27,487 bases of DNA from JBECKQ01 sp040235375 (GCA_040235375.1 JBECKQ010000107.1:1-27487), one strand, 5' to 3'; counted from the stretch's first letter, positions 14,724 through 21,735 are shown. Notes: generated by a model from the sequence alone, not told the origin. Made by a program: numbers and translations.

Positions 14724-14765
14724 GCGAAGGTCCCGTAAAACGAACAATCGGCTCAGGACCTTCGC
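14724..14765 (-). promoter_or_regulatory. Leader stem-loop upstream of thrS
   Basis: GCGAAGGTCC (14724-14733) and GGACCTTCGC (14756-14765) are perfect 10-bp inverted copies around a 22-nt loop. The foot of the stem lies 40 nt before the thrS TTG codon and within the predicted leader RNA. In the RNA sense the loop reads TGAGCC...GTTCGTTTTACG and contains the triplet CGU flanked by pyrimidines. In E. coli, ThrRS represses its own translation by binding leader stem-loops that imitate the tRNA-Thr anticodon arm; a similar role here is a guess. Confidence 0.45.
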
Positions 14766-14785
14766 AAACGACATCACGCCGCGGT

Positions 14786-14802
14786 CAGGTCACGATGACC
14801 TG
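14786..14802. promoter_or_regulatory. 17-bp palindrome CAGGTCA-CGA-TGACCTG in the thrS leader
   Basis: Two perfect 7-bp half-sites are separated by 3 bp. It sits about 130 bp downstream of the predicted thrS transcription start and about 100 bp before the start codon. It could be a protein operator (spacing suits a dimeric winged-helix or zinc-finger-like regulator) or, as RNA, a compact hairpin with a 3-nt loop. No regulator gene is adjacent. Confidence 0.35.
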
Positions 14803-14935
14803 CCCACAAGATCACAAGTTAGCGTGTTCGCTGCGTCATCGGTCCTGGGCCGCATACAACAGAGCGGAAACAACACTGTCGTCAGGTCGCCGCGCTTTCC
14901 GCGCATACTCACCGACCCCGCGTTCGCCAAATCTC

Positions 14936-14963
14936 AATATAGCACATTCTCGAAGCCGGTCAA
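14936..14963 (-). promoter_or_regulatory. sigma70-type promoter for thrS-infC
   Basis: On the minus strand TTGACC (14963-14958) and TATATT (14941-14936) are separated by 16 bp. Each box matches the consensus at five of six positions, the best promoter in the window, inside a locally AT-rich patch. Initiation near 14929 gives a leader of about 245 nt, unusually long, which contains the 10-bp stem-loop and the 17-bp palindrome. This supports leader-based control of thrS. Confidence 0.6.
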
Positions 14964-15009
14964 GCTTATTGCCCCTTCGGCATGCTGAATCGGGGCGGTT
15001 CGGCCACGG

Positions 15010-15177
15010 TCACGGCGCGGTCAGTCCACCCGTGAGCATGCTCAGCAGGGCCAGCAGGATCGAAGTGATCGCGTTGGCCAGCACGCTGAGGAACTCATTG
15101 CTCATCAGCCAGCCGTCGATGTCCAGCTCGAGCAGAGCGACCGCGATCGGTCCCGCCCATAGTAACTTCGGGATCAT
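15010..15177 (-). CDS. Small hydrophobic protein, 55 residues, function unknown
   Basis: This short ORF is easily missed because its frame stays open far upstream through non-coding sequence. The ATG at 15177 is preceded by AGGAG at 7-nt spacing, and a promoter-like pair lies 35-62 bp upstream. The 55-residue product has a short hydrophobic N-terminal helix (L-L-W-A-G-P-I-A-V-A-L-L), an acidic linker (E-L-D-I-D) and a longer hydrophobic C-terminal helix (V-L-A-N-A-I-T-S-I-L-L-A-L-L). It ends G-G-L-T-A-P. Two membrane helices or one amphipathic plus one transmembrane helix are plausible. I do not recognise a family. It lies alone between the thrS promoter and the flavin reductase gene; co-transcription with either is possible. 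A toxin-like or membrane-regulatory peptide cannot be told apart from sequence. Confidence 0.55.
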   Translation of the reverse strand: MIPKLLWAGPIAVALLELDIDGWLMSNEFLSVLANAITSILLALLSMLTGGLTAP

Positions 15178-15211
15178 GGAGCCTCTCCTGTAATACCGCG
15201 CCAGCGGGATC

Positions 15212-15239
15212 ATTCTACGCGCCGGCGGCTGTCCGCCAA
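15212..15239 (-). promoter_or_regulatory. Putative promoter for the 55-residue ORF
   Basis: Minus-strand TTGGCG (15239-15234), a 16-bp spacer and TAGAAT (15217-15212). The -10 matches at five of six positions, the -35 at only three. Initiation near 15205 would leave a leader of about 28 nt carrying the AGGAG site. Called by eye. Confidence 0.3.
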
Positions 15240-15293
15240 CCCTCCTTCGCCGGCACCGGGTCGGCCTGCGGCTGCGCAGCGCGCGGCGGGTGC

Positions 15294-15845
15294 TCACTTC
15301 GCTGTTTCGAAGTACTTCGGCTCGACGGAGACATTCAGGATCTGACCGAAGTAAACGCGGTGGAAATCGCCCTCGGGGTAGTAATTGCTCAGGATTTCCT
15401 CCGGGAACGCCGGCTGCTGCACGTCGTTGTGGTGTACGACCTTGCATTCGTAGATGATGTTCGCCTGGGCGATGCCGGCGCTGGCGACACGCCTCGAAGG
15501 CAGCGCCGTCAGGGCTTTTTCCGCCATTTTGTCGATCGCCCGGCCCGAAGTCGTGCCGCAGTAATCGGCGACATCCTGCATCGCATGGGGCAGCACGTTG
15601 ACTGTGAAATCCTGCGCCGCCTCGATGCATGAGTACGTAAACCGAGACGGTCTCACCAGCACCAGGAACATCGGCCGACCCCAGATGGCCCCGAATGTGC
15701 CCCAGCCGATCGTCATCGGATTCAGTCTCCCATCCGGCCGCGAGGCTGCGAGCAGGAGCCCCTCGGAGGTCAGACGCTCGTACGTTTCCCTCGCGAGCTG
15801 CGGATGCTTCAGCCAGAGTGTGGGGTTGAGTTCGACTCGGCTCAT
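15294..15845 (-). CDS. Flavin reductase-like (flavoredoxin-type) FMN-binding protein
   Basis: A 183-residue protein of the flavin reductase-like split-barrel family. Members bind FMN and act as NAD(P)H:flavin reductases or as flavoredoxins passing electrons to partners. Supporting segments are M-T-I-G-W-G-T-F near residue 45, P-M-F-L-V-L-V-R-P-S-R-F-T near 58, F-T-V-N-V-L at about 81, the C-G-T-T-S-G-R segment near 97, and a C-terminal G-D-F-H-R-V-Y-F-G-Q-I box. Length is normal for the family. The ATG at 15845 has GGGAGGT 7 nt upstream, a strong site. It is flanked upstream by about 600 bp of non-coding DNA and downstream by a small hydrophobic ORF. No partner monooxygenase is nearby, so the physiological electron acceptor is unknown. 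Confidence 0.85.
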   Translation of the reverse strand: MSRVELNPTLWLKHPQLARETYERLTSEGLLLAASRPDGRLNPMTIGWGTFGAIWGRPMFLVLVRPSRFTYSCIEAAQDFTVNVLPHAMQDVADYCGTTSGRAIDKMAEKALTALPSRRVASAGIAQANIIYECKVVHHNDVQQPAFPEEILSNYYPEGDFHRVYFGQILNVSVEPKYFETAK

Positions 15846-16078
15846 GACGCCTACCTCCCGACCTGAATGATCCGACGTGATAGCTCGGCGATATTTGGTC
15901 GGGCGAGCGTCCAGCTGTCAAGCAGAACGGGCTTGGCAGACCGCGCGTCCTCGCTCGGCGCATACGCGAGGGAGCAGCGCCATCCCCCCGTGGGCGCCAC
16001 TCCCTGCTCGGATCGTGGCAGCGATCCGCTTTTGCGGGTGACCAATGCACCCGCCCCCCCAAGGCCCTGGTCGCAATT

Positions 16079-16114
16079 CCCCTCTCTCCCCCCAGGCGCT
16101 CCCCAAGTGCCCCC
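16079..16114 (-). other. Potential G-quadruplex motif
   Basis: On the minus strand four G-runs of 5, 4, 6 and 4 bases are separated by loops of 5, 7 and 5 nt, meeting the usual G3+N1-7 rule. Further G-runs flank it on both sides. The site is about 235 bp upstream of the flavin reductase ATG, on its non-template strand, so it could form in the leader RNA if transcription begins upstream. Functional evidence is lacking. Confidence 0.45.
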
Positions 16115-16276
16115 TTCATCCGGTCGGCCGTCCGACTCCCGGCCCCAATGCCCCCCAACGGGCCGGGAATCGGAGGTCGCAGGTCTTCGCAACCGGGCGT
16201 CGGCTCTGATAAGCCCGGCCACCGATTGCCGATGACCTTTGCCGAAGGTAACTTTTACAGGACGTGTGCCAGAGCA

Positions 16277-16306
16277 TTGGAGGTCGGGCGATTCCGCATG
16301 TAAAAT
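16277..16306 (+). promoter_or_regulatory. Putative promoter for the TMTC/TPR gene
   Basis: TTGGAG (16277-16282), an 18-bp spacer and TAAAAT (16301-16306). The -10 matches at five of six positions and the -35 at four. Initiation near 16313 would give a leader of about 135 nt before the ATG at 16449. Called by eye in a locally AT-richer patch. Confidence 0.35.
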
Positions 16307-16448
16307 CATGGTCGAAAAGCAGTTATAGAGTTCTCGGCCGGCTCCGAACGCGACTTGCGGCCCCCAAAGTGGGGACTGCGTTACCAATCGCCCATAAGAT
16401 GGCTGGTCAATATTGCCCACCATGATCGATCTCGTGTGCCTCTGACTT

Positions 16449-19025
16449 ATGGAAGCTCACAACAACGGCGGAATGACGAGAGACGGCGAACTCCAGCCCC
16501 GTGTTCTTGCCGATCGGCCCAGCAGCGGCTCGGCCCCTTCATCGCGGCGATGGATAGTCGTGGTGTTCGCCGCCGCGATCGTGATGGGGGCGCCAGCGCT
16601 GCGCGGCGGATTCCTCAGCGGAGACGACATACAGTTGGTGCGCGACCACGTGCTGGTCAATCACCCGTCGCTCGCGCATGCCGCCAAGCTGTTCACGATC
16701 ATCCATCGCGACCTGTACCAGCCGGTGCCGATGCTGAGCATGTCGATCGACTTCGCGATTGTGCAGGCGTTCGGATTCACCCCCGATGCATCGGGAGCAC
16801 CCCCGGCGGCTTGGTGGTTCCATCTGACGAACGTGCTGCTGCACGCAATCAACGCGGTGCTGGTCTACGTGCTGATTCGCCGATTGACGGGTCGCGAGGC
16901 CGTGGCGGTTCTTGCGGGAGTCATCTTCGCCCTGCATCCGATGGGCGTGGAGACGGTGGCATGGCTCAACGGGCGAATGATGCTGCTGTCGACGTTGTTC
17001 GCGCTGGCGGCGGTTATCGGTGCGGACAAGTGCCATCGCGATCGGCTGTGGCCGTGGGGTCCGCTCACGCTGTTGTTCGTCGCGTTGTGCATGATGAGCA
17101 AGGTGCGGATATCGCTGCCGGCCCTGATGCTCGTGCCGCTGTTGTTCCGCAGGCAGTGGCCGGCGCGGCGCTGGTGGATCATCTGGGGCATCGCCGTGGC
17201 GATGACCGGCGTGTTCGGCTGGATCAACCTCCAGGCGAGTAGCCCGACGCTCGAACGCGGGCTGGAGCATCTGGAAGGCTCGCGGCTGGCCCGGACAGCG
17301 CTGGCACTGTGCTGGTACTGGAAGCATGCGGTATGGCCGTCGGGGCTGGCGCCGTATCACCCGGCCGCGCAGAACGTGACGTGGTCGTCGCCCGGCGTTG
17401 CGACTGCCACCGCGGTCGCCCTGGCTGTGCTGGGCGTCGTCGCGCTCTCGGCGCGGCGAACGCGGACGGGTTGGGTGGGGATGTTCTGGTTTCTCGCCGC
17501 GGTCGCGGTGACGCTGCCGCTGATGCCGTTGCGGAACCTGCTGGTCGCCGAGCGGTACGCGTACCTGCCGAACATCGGGCTGTACTGGATCGCGGCGGCG
17601 GCGGCCGTGTGGGCGTACATCCGCCTGCGCGAGGCCGCCGGCGGGGGCGTGGCCAACTTGGCGATGAGTAGTGCCGGTGGGCTGGCGGTCGCCGGCATGC
17701 TCGGGGTGAGCTGGTACGCAACGGGCTTCTACCACGACAATGTGTCCAAGACGGGCCGCGTGGCGGACCTGTACAGCAACTACCCCGGTTTCGTTGTTCG
17801 GCACGGGTGGTCGCTCTATCACGCCGGCGACTACGAAGGGGCGCTCGCCGCGGCGCGGACCGATCTTTCCAGGCATGGCGACGAGGTCGCATCGGAGGCA
17901 TACCAGCTCATCGGCATGTCTTTGCTCCGCCTCGGCCGGCCGGGGGAGGCGATCGAGTCGCTGAACGCGGCGACGAAAGCACCGGACGACGAAGGGCTGG
18001 CGTACTACCAGCTCGGGCGAGCCTACGGGGAGCTCGGGCGGCTGCCGGAGGCGATCGACGCGCTCGAGCAGTGCGCCCAGTTGCTGCCGAACTACAACCC
18101 GGGCCTCACGTGGCTGGGCAGGTACTACGAGCGGACCGGCCGATCGCAGGAAGCGGCGGCCGTCTACCGGCAGATGCTGAAGAACAACCCGTACGACGTC
18201 TTCGCGACGTTGGGCCTGGCCCAGATCGAAATCGCGTCCGGCCGGTGCGAGCCGGCGCTGAAGCGACTGCGGGACCTGCTCGAGTGGATGCCGGAGAACG
18301 TTCCGGCGCGGATCAACGCCGGCGTATGCCTCGTGCAGCTTGGCCGGACCGAGGAGGCAGTGGAGGCGTATGAGGCGGCGCTGCACACGGATCCGGACGC
18401 CAAGGTCGCCACGGTCAACCTCGCTTTGCTGATGATCGGCAACGGGGACCGGGCCGCAGCGCAGACGGTGCTCGCGGACTACCTGGCCAGGCATCCGGCC
18501 GATCGCGAAGCACTGGGAATGGCCTCGGCGAACCTCGTCGAGATGGGCGAGTTGCGATCCGCGGCGGAGTTGTGGGCGCGGGCGGCGTCGGCGGAGCCGC
18601 GCGCGGCCGATCTGCTGGCGGGTTATTCACGGGTGACGATGTTGGCTGGTCGATGGGGACCGGGGGCGAAGTACGCCGCAGACGCTGCGCGACTCGACAG
18701 CGACCTGCCGGAAGTCCGCGTGCTGGCATGCGTCGTCGCGCTGCTCGAGCGACGTCACGACGATGCGGTGAATGTCGAGGAGCGGCTGGCCGCCGATGGT
18801 GTGCTCGGCCAGCCGGCGTATGCCGATGATCTCGCGCGCCTGCTGCGACGCTTTGCTGCGGATCACACGGACGATCCCTGGCCCTGGTACGTGATGGCCA
18901 AGGCCTTGGCTGCCGGCGGTCGCGAGGACGCGGCGCGCCAGGCGGCCGATGAGGCGCGGTCGCGCACCTCGGATGCGGCCCTGCTGGACAAGATCGACAA
19001 GTCAGTGGGATCCGGTAATCGATAA
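16449..19025 (+). CDS. TMTC-like GT-C membrane glycosyltransferase with C-terminal TPR array
   Basis: An 858-residue protein. After a 35-residue cytosolic start, about ten to twelve transmembrane helices run to roughly residue 430. The first extracytoplasmic loop has G-D-D-I-Q-L-V...V-N-H-P-S-L, the place of the catalytic acidic pair in PMT/TMTC-type GT-C enzymes. F-A-L-H-P-M-G-V-E-T-V-A-W-L-N-G-R and R-Y-A-Y-L-P-N-I-G-L are further hallmarks of the TMTC-like family. From about 445 to 850 there are roughly ten TPR units (for example Y-Y-Q-L-G-R-A-Y-G-E-L-G-R-L and A-G-V-C-L-V-Q-L-G-R-T-E-E-A). The enzyme should transfer a sugar from a lipid carrier to an unknown acceptor, with the TPRs binding protein partners. 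The ATG at 16449 has no clear ribosome-binding site; an ATG at 16473 is possible. It is related to the protein at 4888-7179, which lacks the TPRs. Confidence 0.82.
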   Translation: MEAHNNGGMTRDGELQPRVLADRPSSGSAPSSRRWIVVVFAAAIVMGAPALRGGFLSGDDIQLVRDHVLVNHPSLAHAAKLFTIIHRDLYQPVPMLSMSIDFAIVQAFGFTPDASGAPPAAWWFHLTNVLLHAINAVLVYVLIRRLTGREAVAVLAGVIFALHPMGVETVAWLNGRMMLLSTLFALAAVIGADKCHRDRLWPWGPLTLLFVALCMMSKVRISLPALMLVPLLFRRQWPARRWWIIWGIAVAMTGVFGWINLQASSPTLERGLEHLEGSRLARTALALCWYWKHAVWPSGLAPYHPAAQNVTWSSPGVATATAVALAVLGVVALSARRTRTGWVGMFWFLAAVAVTLPLMPLRNLLVAERYAYLPNIGLYWIAAAAAVWAYIRLREAAGGGVANLAMSSAGGLAVAGMLGVSWYATGFYHDNVSKTGRVADLYSNYPGFVVRHGWSLYHAGDYEGALAAARTDLSRHGDEVASEAYQLIGMSLLRLGRPGEAIESLNAATKAPDDEGLAYYQLGRAYGELGRLPEAIDALEQCAQLLPNYNPGLTWLGRYYERTGRSQEAAAVYRQMLKNNPYDVFATLGLAQIEIASGRCEPALKRLRDLLEWMPENVPARINAGVCLVQLGRTEEAVEAYEAALHTDPDAKVATVNLALLMIGNGDRAAAQTVLADYLARHPADREALGMASANLVEMGELRSAAELWARAASAEPRAADLLAGYSRVTMLAGRWGPGAKYAADAARLDSDLPEVRVLACVVALLERRHDDAVNVEERLAADGVLGQPAYADDLARLLRRFAADHTDDPWPWYVMAKALAAGGREDAARQAADEARSRTSDAALLDKIDKSVGSGNR

Positions 19026-19074
19026 ACCGCCGCCGCGCGGCTGTCCGGTCGATCCGGACGGGCGCGGCGACGGT
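19026..19074. terminator. Strong GC hairpin directly after the TMTC/TPR stop codon
   Basis: ACCGCCGCCGCGC...GTCCGG pairs with CCGGAC...GCGCGGCGACGGT around a 5-nt loop, giving about 18 base pairs with one mismatch and a small internal loop. It begins at the base after the TAA and lies between two convergent genes (copper-storage protein stop at 19113). No T-tract follows on either strand, so it may act as a transcription pause or 3'-end stabiliser rather than a classic intrinsic terminator. Confidence 0.5.
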
Positions 19075-19112
19075 TCGGTGAATTCAGCTTCGGCGTTACG
19101 CGCGTGCGCCGT

Positions 19113-19553
19113 TCACACGCGTGCGACGTGGCGGCTCCTGCGCGGTGGACAGTCGGTCAACCTTGATAGGCTGCGACAGAACTGTTCGCACCGGCGACAG
19201 GCCTCCGCACATGCGCGACAGTGCTCGTATTCGTGAGCATGCTTTTCGTTCGCGGCGGCGCACGCGCTGCACGCCAGCTCGCAAGCTGAAAGTTGTCCGT
19301 AAATGACGGTCCGGTCGTGCTCCACATGACGTCCGAGCAGCATTGCCGTCGTGTGACACGTATCGGCACAGTCGAGGTTCCTGCGGATACAGCTTCGCAG
19401 GCAGCGCCACTGGCCTCTGTCAAGACTCGCCTCCGTGGCGGATGCGCAAGTCTGTGCGCAGTTCATGCACTCTTCGATGCAGAGGATGACATCCACGTTG
19501 AAACGGGAGAACGTCTCGCTTTGCGTCGGCAGTTGTTTCGCCATGCGAATCAC
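19113..19553 (-). CDS. Csp-type four-helix bundle copper-storage protein (DUF326)
   Basis: A 146-residue Cys-rich protein of the Csp/DUF326 family, which packs many Cu(I) ions inside a four-helix bundle. Seventeen Cys are visible, most in C-x3-C or C-x2-C spacing along predicted helices: C-I-E-E-C-M-N-C-A-Q-T-C, R-C-L-R-S-C, D-C-A-D-T-C, C-E-L-A-C-S-A-C and H-C-R-A-C-A-E-A-C-R-R-C-E-Q-F-C. There is no signal peptide, so it resembles the cytosolic Csp3 form rather than exported Csp1. The start is taken as GTG at 19553, with AGGAG 7 nt upstream; the ATG three codons later (19544) is too far from that site. It is monocistronic between a convergent gene and the AI-2E gene. No copper ATPase or CueR-type regulator is in the window. 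A weak TTAG-6-CTAA dyad lies about 90 bp upstream. Confidence 0.88.
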   Translation of the reverse strand: MIRMAKQLPTQSETFSRFNVDVILCIEECMNCAQTCASATEASLDRGQWRCLRSCIRRNLDCADTCHTTAMLLGRHVEHDRTVIYGQLSACELACSACAAANEKHAHEYEHCRACAEACRRCEQFCRSLSRLTDCPPRRSRHVARV

Positions 19554-19670
19554 GGCTTCTCTCCTGTGTGGGAATTCGCGAGGCCTTTTTCTCCTGACCG
19601 CACCTCGCCTCACCCCTAGTATGGGCGCGGAGACTTAGCCGAGCCTAAATTCCGGATGAGAATGCGCTAA

Positions 19671-19690
19671 AGCGGACGGCGCGGCCCGCT
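19671..19690 (-). terminator. Putative terminator after the ABC/AI-2E operon
   Basis: Three bases after the AI-2E stop, the minus strand has AGCGGGC, a 6-nt loop and GTCCGCT (seven pairs, one of them G-U), followed by TTTAGC. The T-run is short, so efficiency is doubtful. The position at the end of a five-gene run supports the call. Confidence 0.45.
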
Positions 19691-19692
19691 CG

Positions 19693-20880
19693 TCAGGCGC
19701 CCTCCAGGACCGGCGCGGCGGTATCGCCGAGAACGAAACGCCGGTAGTAGGCGATGCCGAGGCACGTGAACGGAATGGCAAGGACCAGCCCCAGGAAACC
19801 GAGCAGTTTTCCCCAGATGAAGACGCTGAGCAGCAGCACTACCGGGCGCAGCCCGACCGTGCGGCCCATGATCCTGGGCGTCAGCAGCGTGTCCTGGATC
19901 GTCTGCACGATGGCGAAGACCAGCAGCACGAGGATGACCGAGACGAGCACAGTGCTGTTCGTCTCGAGCCCGCGAACCACGCCGAGCAGAAGGGCGGGAA
20001 TCATGCCGACGATCTGGAGATACGGGACCATATTGAGCAGGCCGATGAACAGCCCGAGAAGGATCGACATGCGCAGGCCGATGATGGTGAAGCCGATCGC
20101 GAAGAGGATGCCCACGATCGAGGCGATGACGAACTGCCCGCGGAAGTAGCGGCTCATGGCGAGGCGAAACTCGTCGAGAAACCCGATGATGTCGGTGCGG
20201 TGCTGGGGCGGCAGGTACGCACGCCACGTGTCGGACAGCAGGCGGTAGTCGATGAGAAGGAAGATGAGGTACAGCAGGATGACCACGAGCACGGAGAGAC
20301 CGAGAATAAAGCTGATCGTGCCGGCCACGAATCCGACCACGCGCTGGGCGATCGCCGCGGGCTGGAGCGTGTCGACGTAGTCTTTGAGCTCGGTGGCAAG
20401 CTGCTCGCGGACTTGCCGCATCACGTTGCGCACCGTGGGGTTCTTCTGATTCTCGATGAACTCGTCGATGGCCTCGCCGGCGCCCTTCACCTCCTCGGCC
20501 GTGGGCGCGTGAACGAACTCCTGGACGAGCTCGCGAAGCGATGACACCTCCTGCGTCCCGACGTACACCAGCACGACGAGCAACGCGAAGACGACCACGC
20601 CGGCCCCGAACACCGTGATCAGGACCGCCGGGGTCCGCCGCTTGAGCCGCGACTCGAGCGTATTGACGATCGGGTTCAGCAGAAACGCGAGAAGCAGGGC
20701 GACGGCGAAGGGAATCAGTACGTCGGCGAGATAACGTACCAGCAATAGCAGGACAATGACGCCGGCTGCCGTGATCAGCAGGCGAAAGACACGATCGAAA
20801 TCCCACTTGCGCTCGGGGGCCTGAGCGTCCACGATACGGGGATTGAAAGCACAATGGTGGCCGAATGCAAGAACATTCAC
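19693..20880 (-). CDS. AI-2E family (PerM/YdiK-type) membrane protein
   Basis: A polytopic inner-membrane protein of up to 395 residues, from the AI-2E/UPF0118 family. Members include putative exporters of autoinducer-2 and Na+(Li+)/H+ antiporters; the substrate cannot be assigned here. The expected pattern is present: an N-terminal pair of helices (I-V-L-L-L-L-V-R-Y-L and I-P-F-A-V-A-L-L-L-A-F-L-L-N-P), a long soluble helical segment (about 120-200), then a cluster of helices with the conserved P-Y-L-Q-I-V-G and a late D-T-L-L-T-P-R-I-M-G-R-T-V-G-L-R-P segment typical of the family. The start is uncertain: GTG at 20880 is the longest, with a second GTG at 20832 beginning V-D-A-Q-A-P; neither has a clear ribosome-binding site. 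It follows the second ABC permease by 30 bp and is probably the last gene of that operon. Confidence 0.87.
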   Translation of the reverse strand: MNVLAFGHHCAFNPRIVDAQAPERKWDFDRVFRLLITAAGVIVLLLLVRYLADVLIPFAVALLLAFLLNPIVNTLESRLKRRTPAVLITVFGAGVVVFALLVVLVYVGTQEVSSLRELVQEFVHAPTAEEVKGAGEAIDEFIENQKNPTVRNVMRQVREQLATELKDYVDTLQPAAIAQRVVGFVAGTISFILGLSVLVVILLYLIFLLIDYRLLSDTWRAYLPPQHRTDIIGFLDEFRLAMSRYFRGQFVIASIVGILFAIGFTIIGLRMSILLGLFIGLLNMVPYLQIVGMIPALLLGVVRGLETNSTVLVSVILVLLVFAIVQTIQDTLLTPRIMGRTVGLRPVVLLLSVFIWGKLLGFLGLVLAIPFTCLGIAYYRRFVLGDTAAPVLEGA

Positions 20881-20910
20881 GAGCCGCGCGGGGATTCGCT
20901 TCGATGGCGA

Positions 20911-21729
20911 TCAGACGGGCGCCGGCGTTTTGGCGGGCAGAAGCTCGCGAACGCTGATCAGAATCCCCGCAATGAGCAGCGAGATGACAACGACGGCGGT
21001 CAGCGCGAACAGGCCGGTGGCGCCCGCCGGAAATACTGCTTCCCGGACTGCCGGCGGAAGCTGGAAGAAGCGCTTGACGTTGGGCATCAGATCGACCGAC
21101 AGCAGGCGGAGCTGGTGCGTGATGGTATATACGCGGCCGGTGATCGGCGCGTTGCCCAGGCCCATTTCGAAGAAGATCAGGTAGATGATGGAGATCGACA
21201 GTGCCCTGGTGAGAATGAGGCCCACCGCCGTGAAGACGGCCAGGAACGTGACCACGGCGACGGGAATCACGACGAGGTAGCCGACAAGGGCGTCGTTCGG
21301 CCGCCAGGCGAGCGAACCCGTGGCGGGGGGAGGGACGCCGACCGTGGCGCACAGGTGATGCGCGATCATGGAGAGCTCGGATAGCACCGCCAGGACAAGA
21401 GCGACGGCGACGAAGCGAACGAGCAAGACGGTCGCCCGCCGCATCCGTCGCGTGAGGAGGTAGATGATCGTTCGCGATTCGGTTTCTGAGGCGATCAGGG
21501 CAATGCCGTTGAGCATGCACAGCAGCGGTATGCCGATGTCGATGAGCAGCACCTGCGCCGGGCCGTGGTAGCGCTCCCATTGAGCCTCGGCGCTGGGCGG
21601 CGAACCGAAGTAGCGAATCAGAATCGTGATCGCGGCGGGGGAGACGAGAAGAAGCACGCCGAACCATATCTGCCGCTGCACGAGCGTCTGTCGGACGGTC
21701 AGCCGGAATAGTGCGAGCATCGGCCGCAT
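20911..21729 (-). CDS. ABC-2 type transporter permease (pair 2)
   Basis: A 272-residue membrane protein with six hydrophobic segments. The first cytosolic loop holds A-S-E-T-E-S-R-T-I-I-Y-L-L-T-R, the E-x-E-x-x-x-x-T-I box seen where ABC-2 permeases contact their ATPase. It should form the membrane channel with the ATPase encoded 6 bp upstream. The ATG at 21729 lies just after the ATPase stop, and its AGGAG ribosome-binding site (21746-21742) is inside the end of the ATPase gene, so translation is likely coupled. A second ATG at 21720 is possible. The substrate is unknown. It is followed by the AI-2E gene after 30 bp. Confidence 0.85.
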   Translation of the reverse strand: MRPMLALFRLTVRQTLVQRQIWFGVLLLVSPAAITILIRYFGSPPSAEAQWERYHGPAQVLLIDIGIPLLCMLNGIALIASETESRTIIYLLTRRMRRATVLLVRFVAVALVLAVLSELSMIAHHLCATVGVPPPATGSLAWRPNDALVGYLVVIPVAVVTFLAVFTAVGLILTRALSISIIYLIFFEMGLGNAPITGRVYTITHQLRLLSVDLMPNVKRFFQLPPAVREAVFPAGATGLFALTAVVVISLLIAGILISVRELLPAKTPAPV

Positions 21730-21735
21730 CGGGAT

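Larger units (their letters stand above)
15846..16448. other. Non-coding 603-bp region with strand-biased C/G runs
   Basis: This divergent spacer separates the flavin reductase from the TMTC-like gene. Open frames cross it on both strands, but their translations are Arg/Gly/Pro-rich with no recognisable domain or ribosome-binding site, so I treat it as non-coding. The plus strand carries many C-runs (CCCCCCC at 16054-16060, and several of 4-6) between about 15975 and 16160. A promoter-like pair for the rightward gene lies at 16277-16306. I tried to see SRP, 6S, tmRNA or RNase P RNA signatures and found none. Confidence 0.5.

Noticed and set aside
15851..16423. A 190-codon minus-strand frame in the gene-free spacer
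   Set aside because: Low-complexity Gly/Arg translation, no ribosome-binding site, and the frame is created by G-runs. Kept as non-coding.
15846..16448. A conserved non-coding RNA (SRP, 6S, tmRNA, RNase P) in the 603-bp spacer
   Set aside because: I looked for the characteristic core motifs on both strands and found none. A covariance-model search would decide it.
16539..18494. A 651-codon open frame on the minus strand opposite the TMTC/TPR gene
   Set aside because: Arg/His/Gln-rich composition, no ribosome-binding site and no recognisable motif; the plus strand encodes clear transmembrane helices and TPRs.
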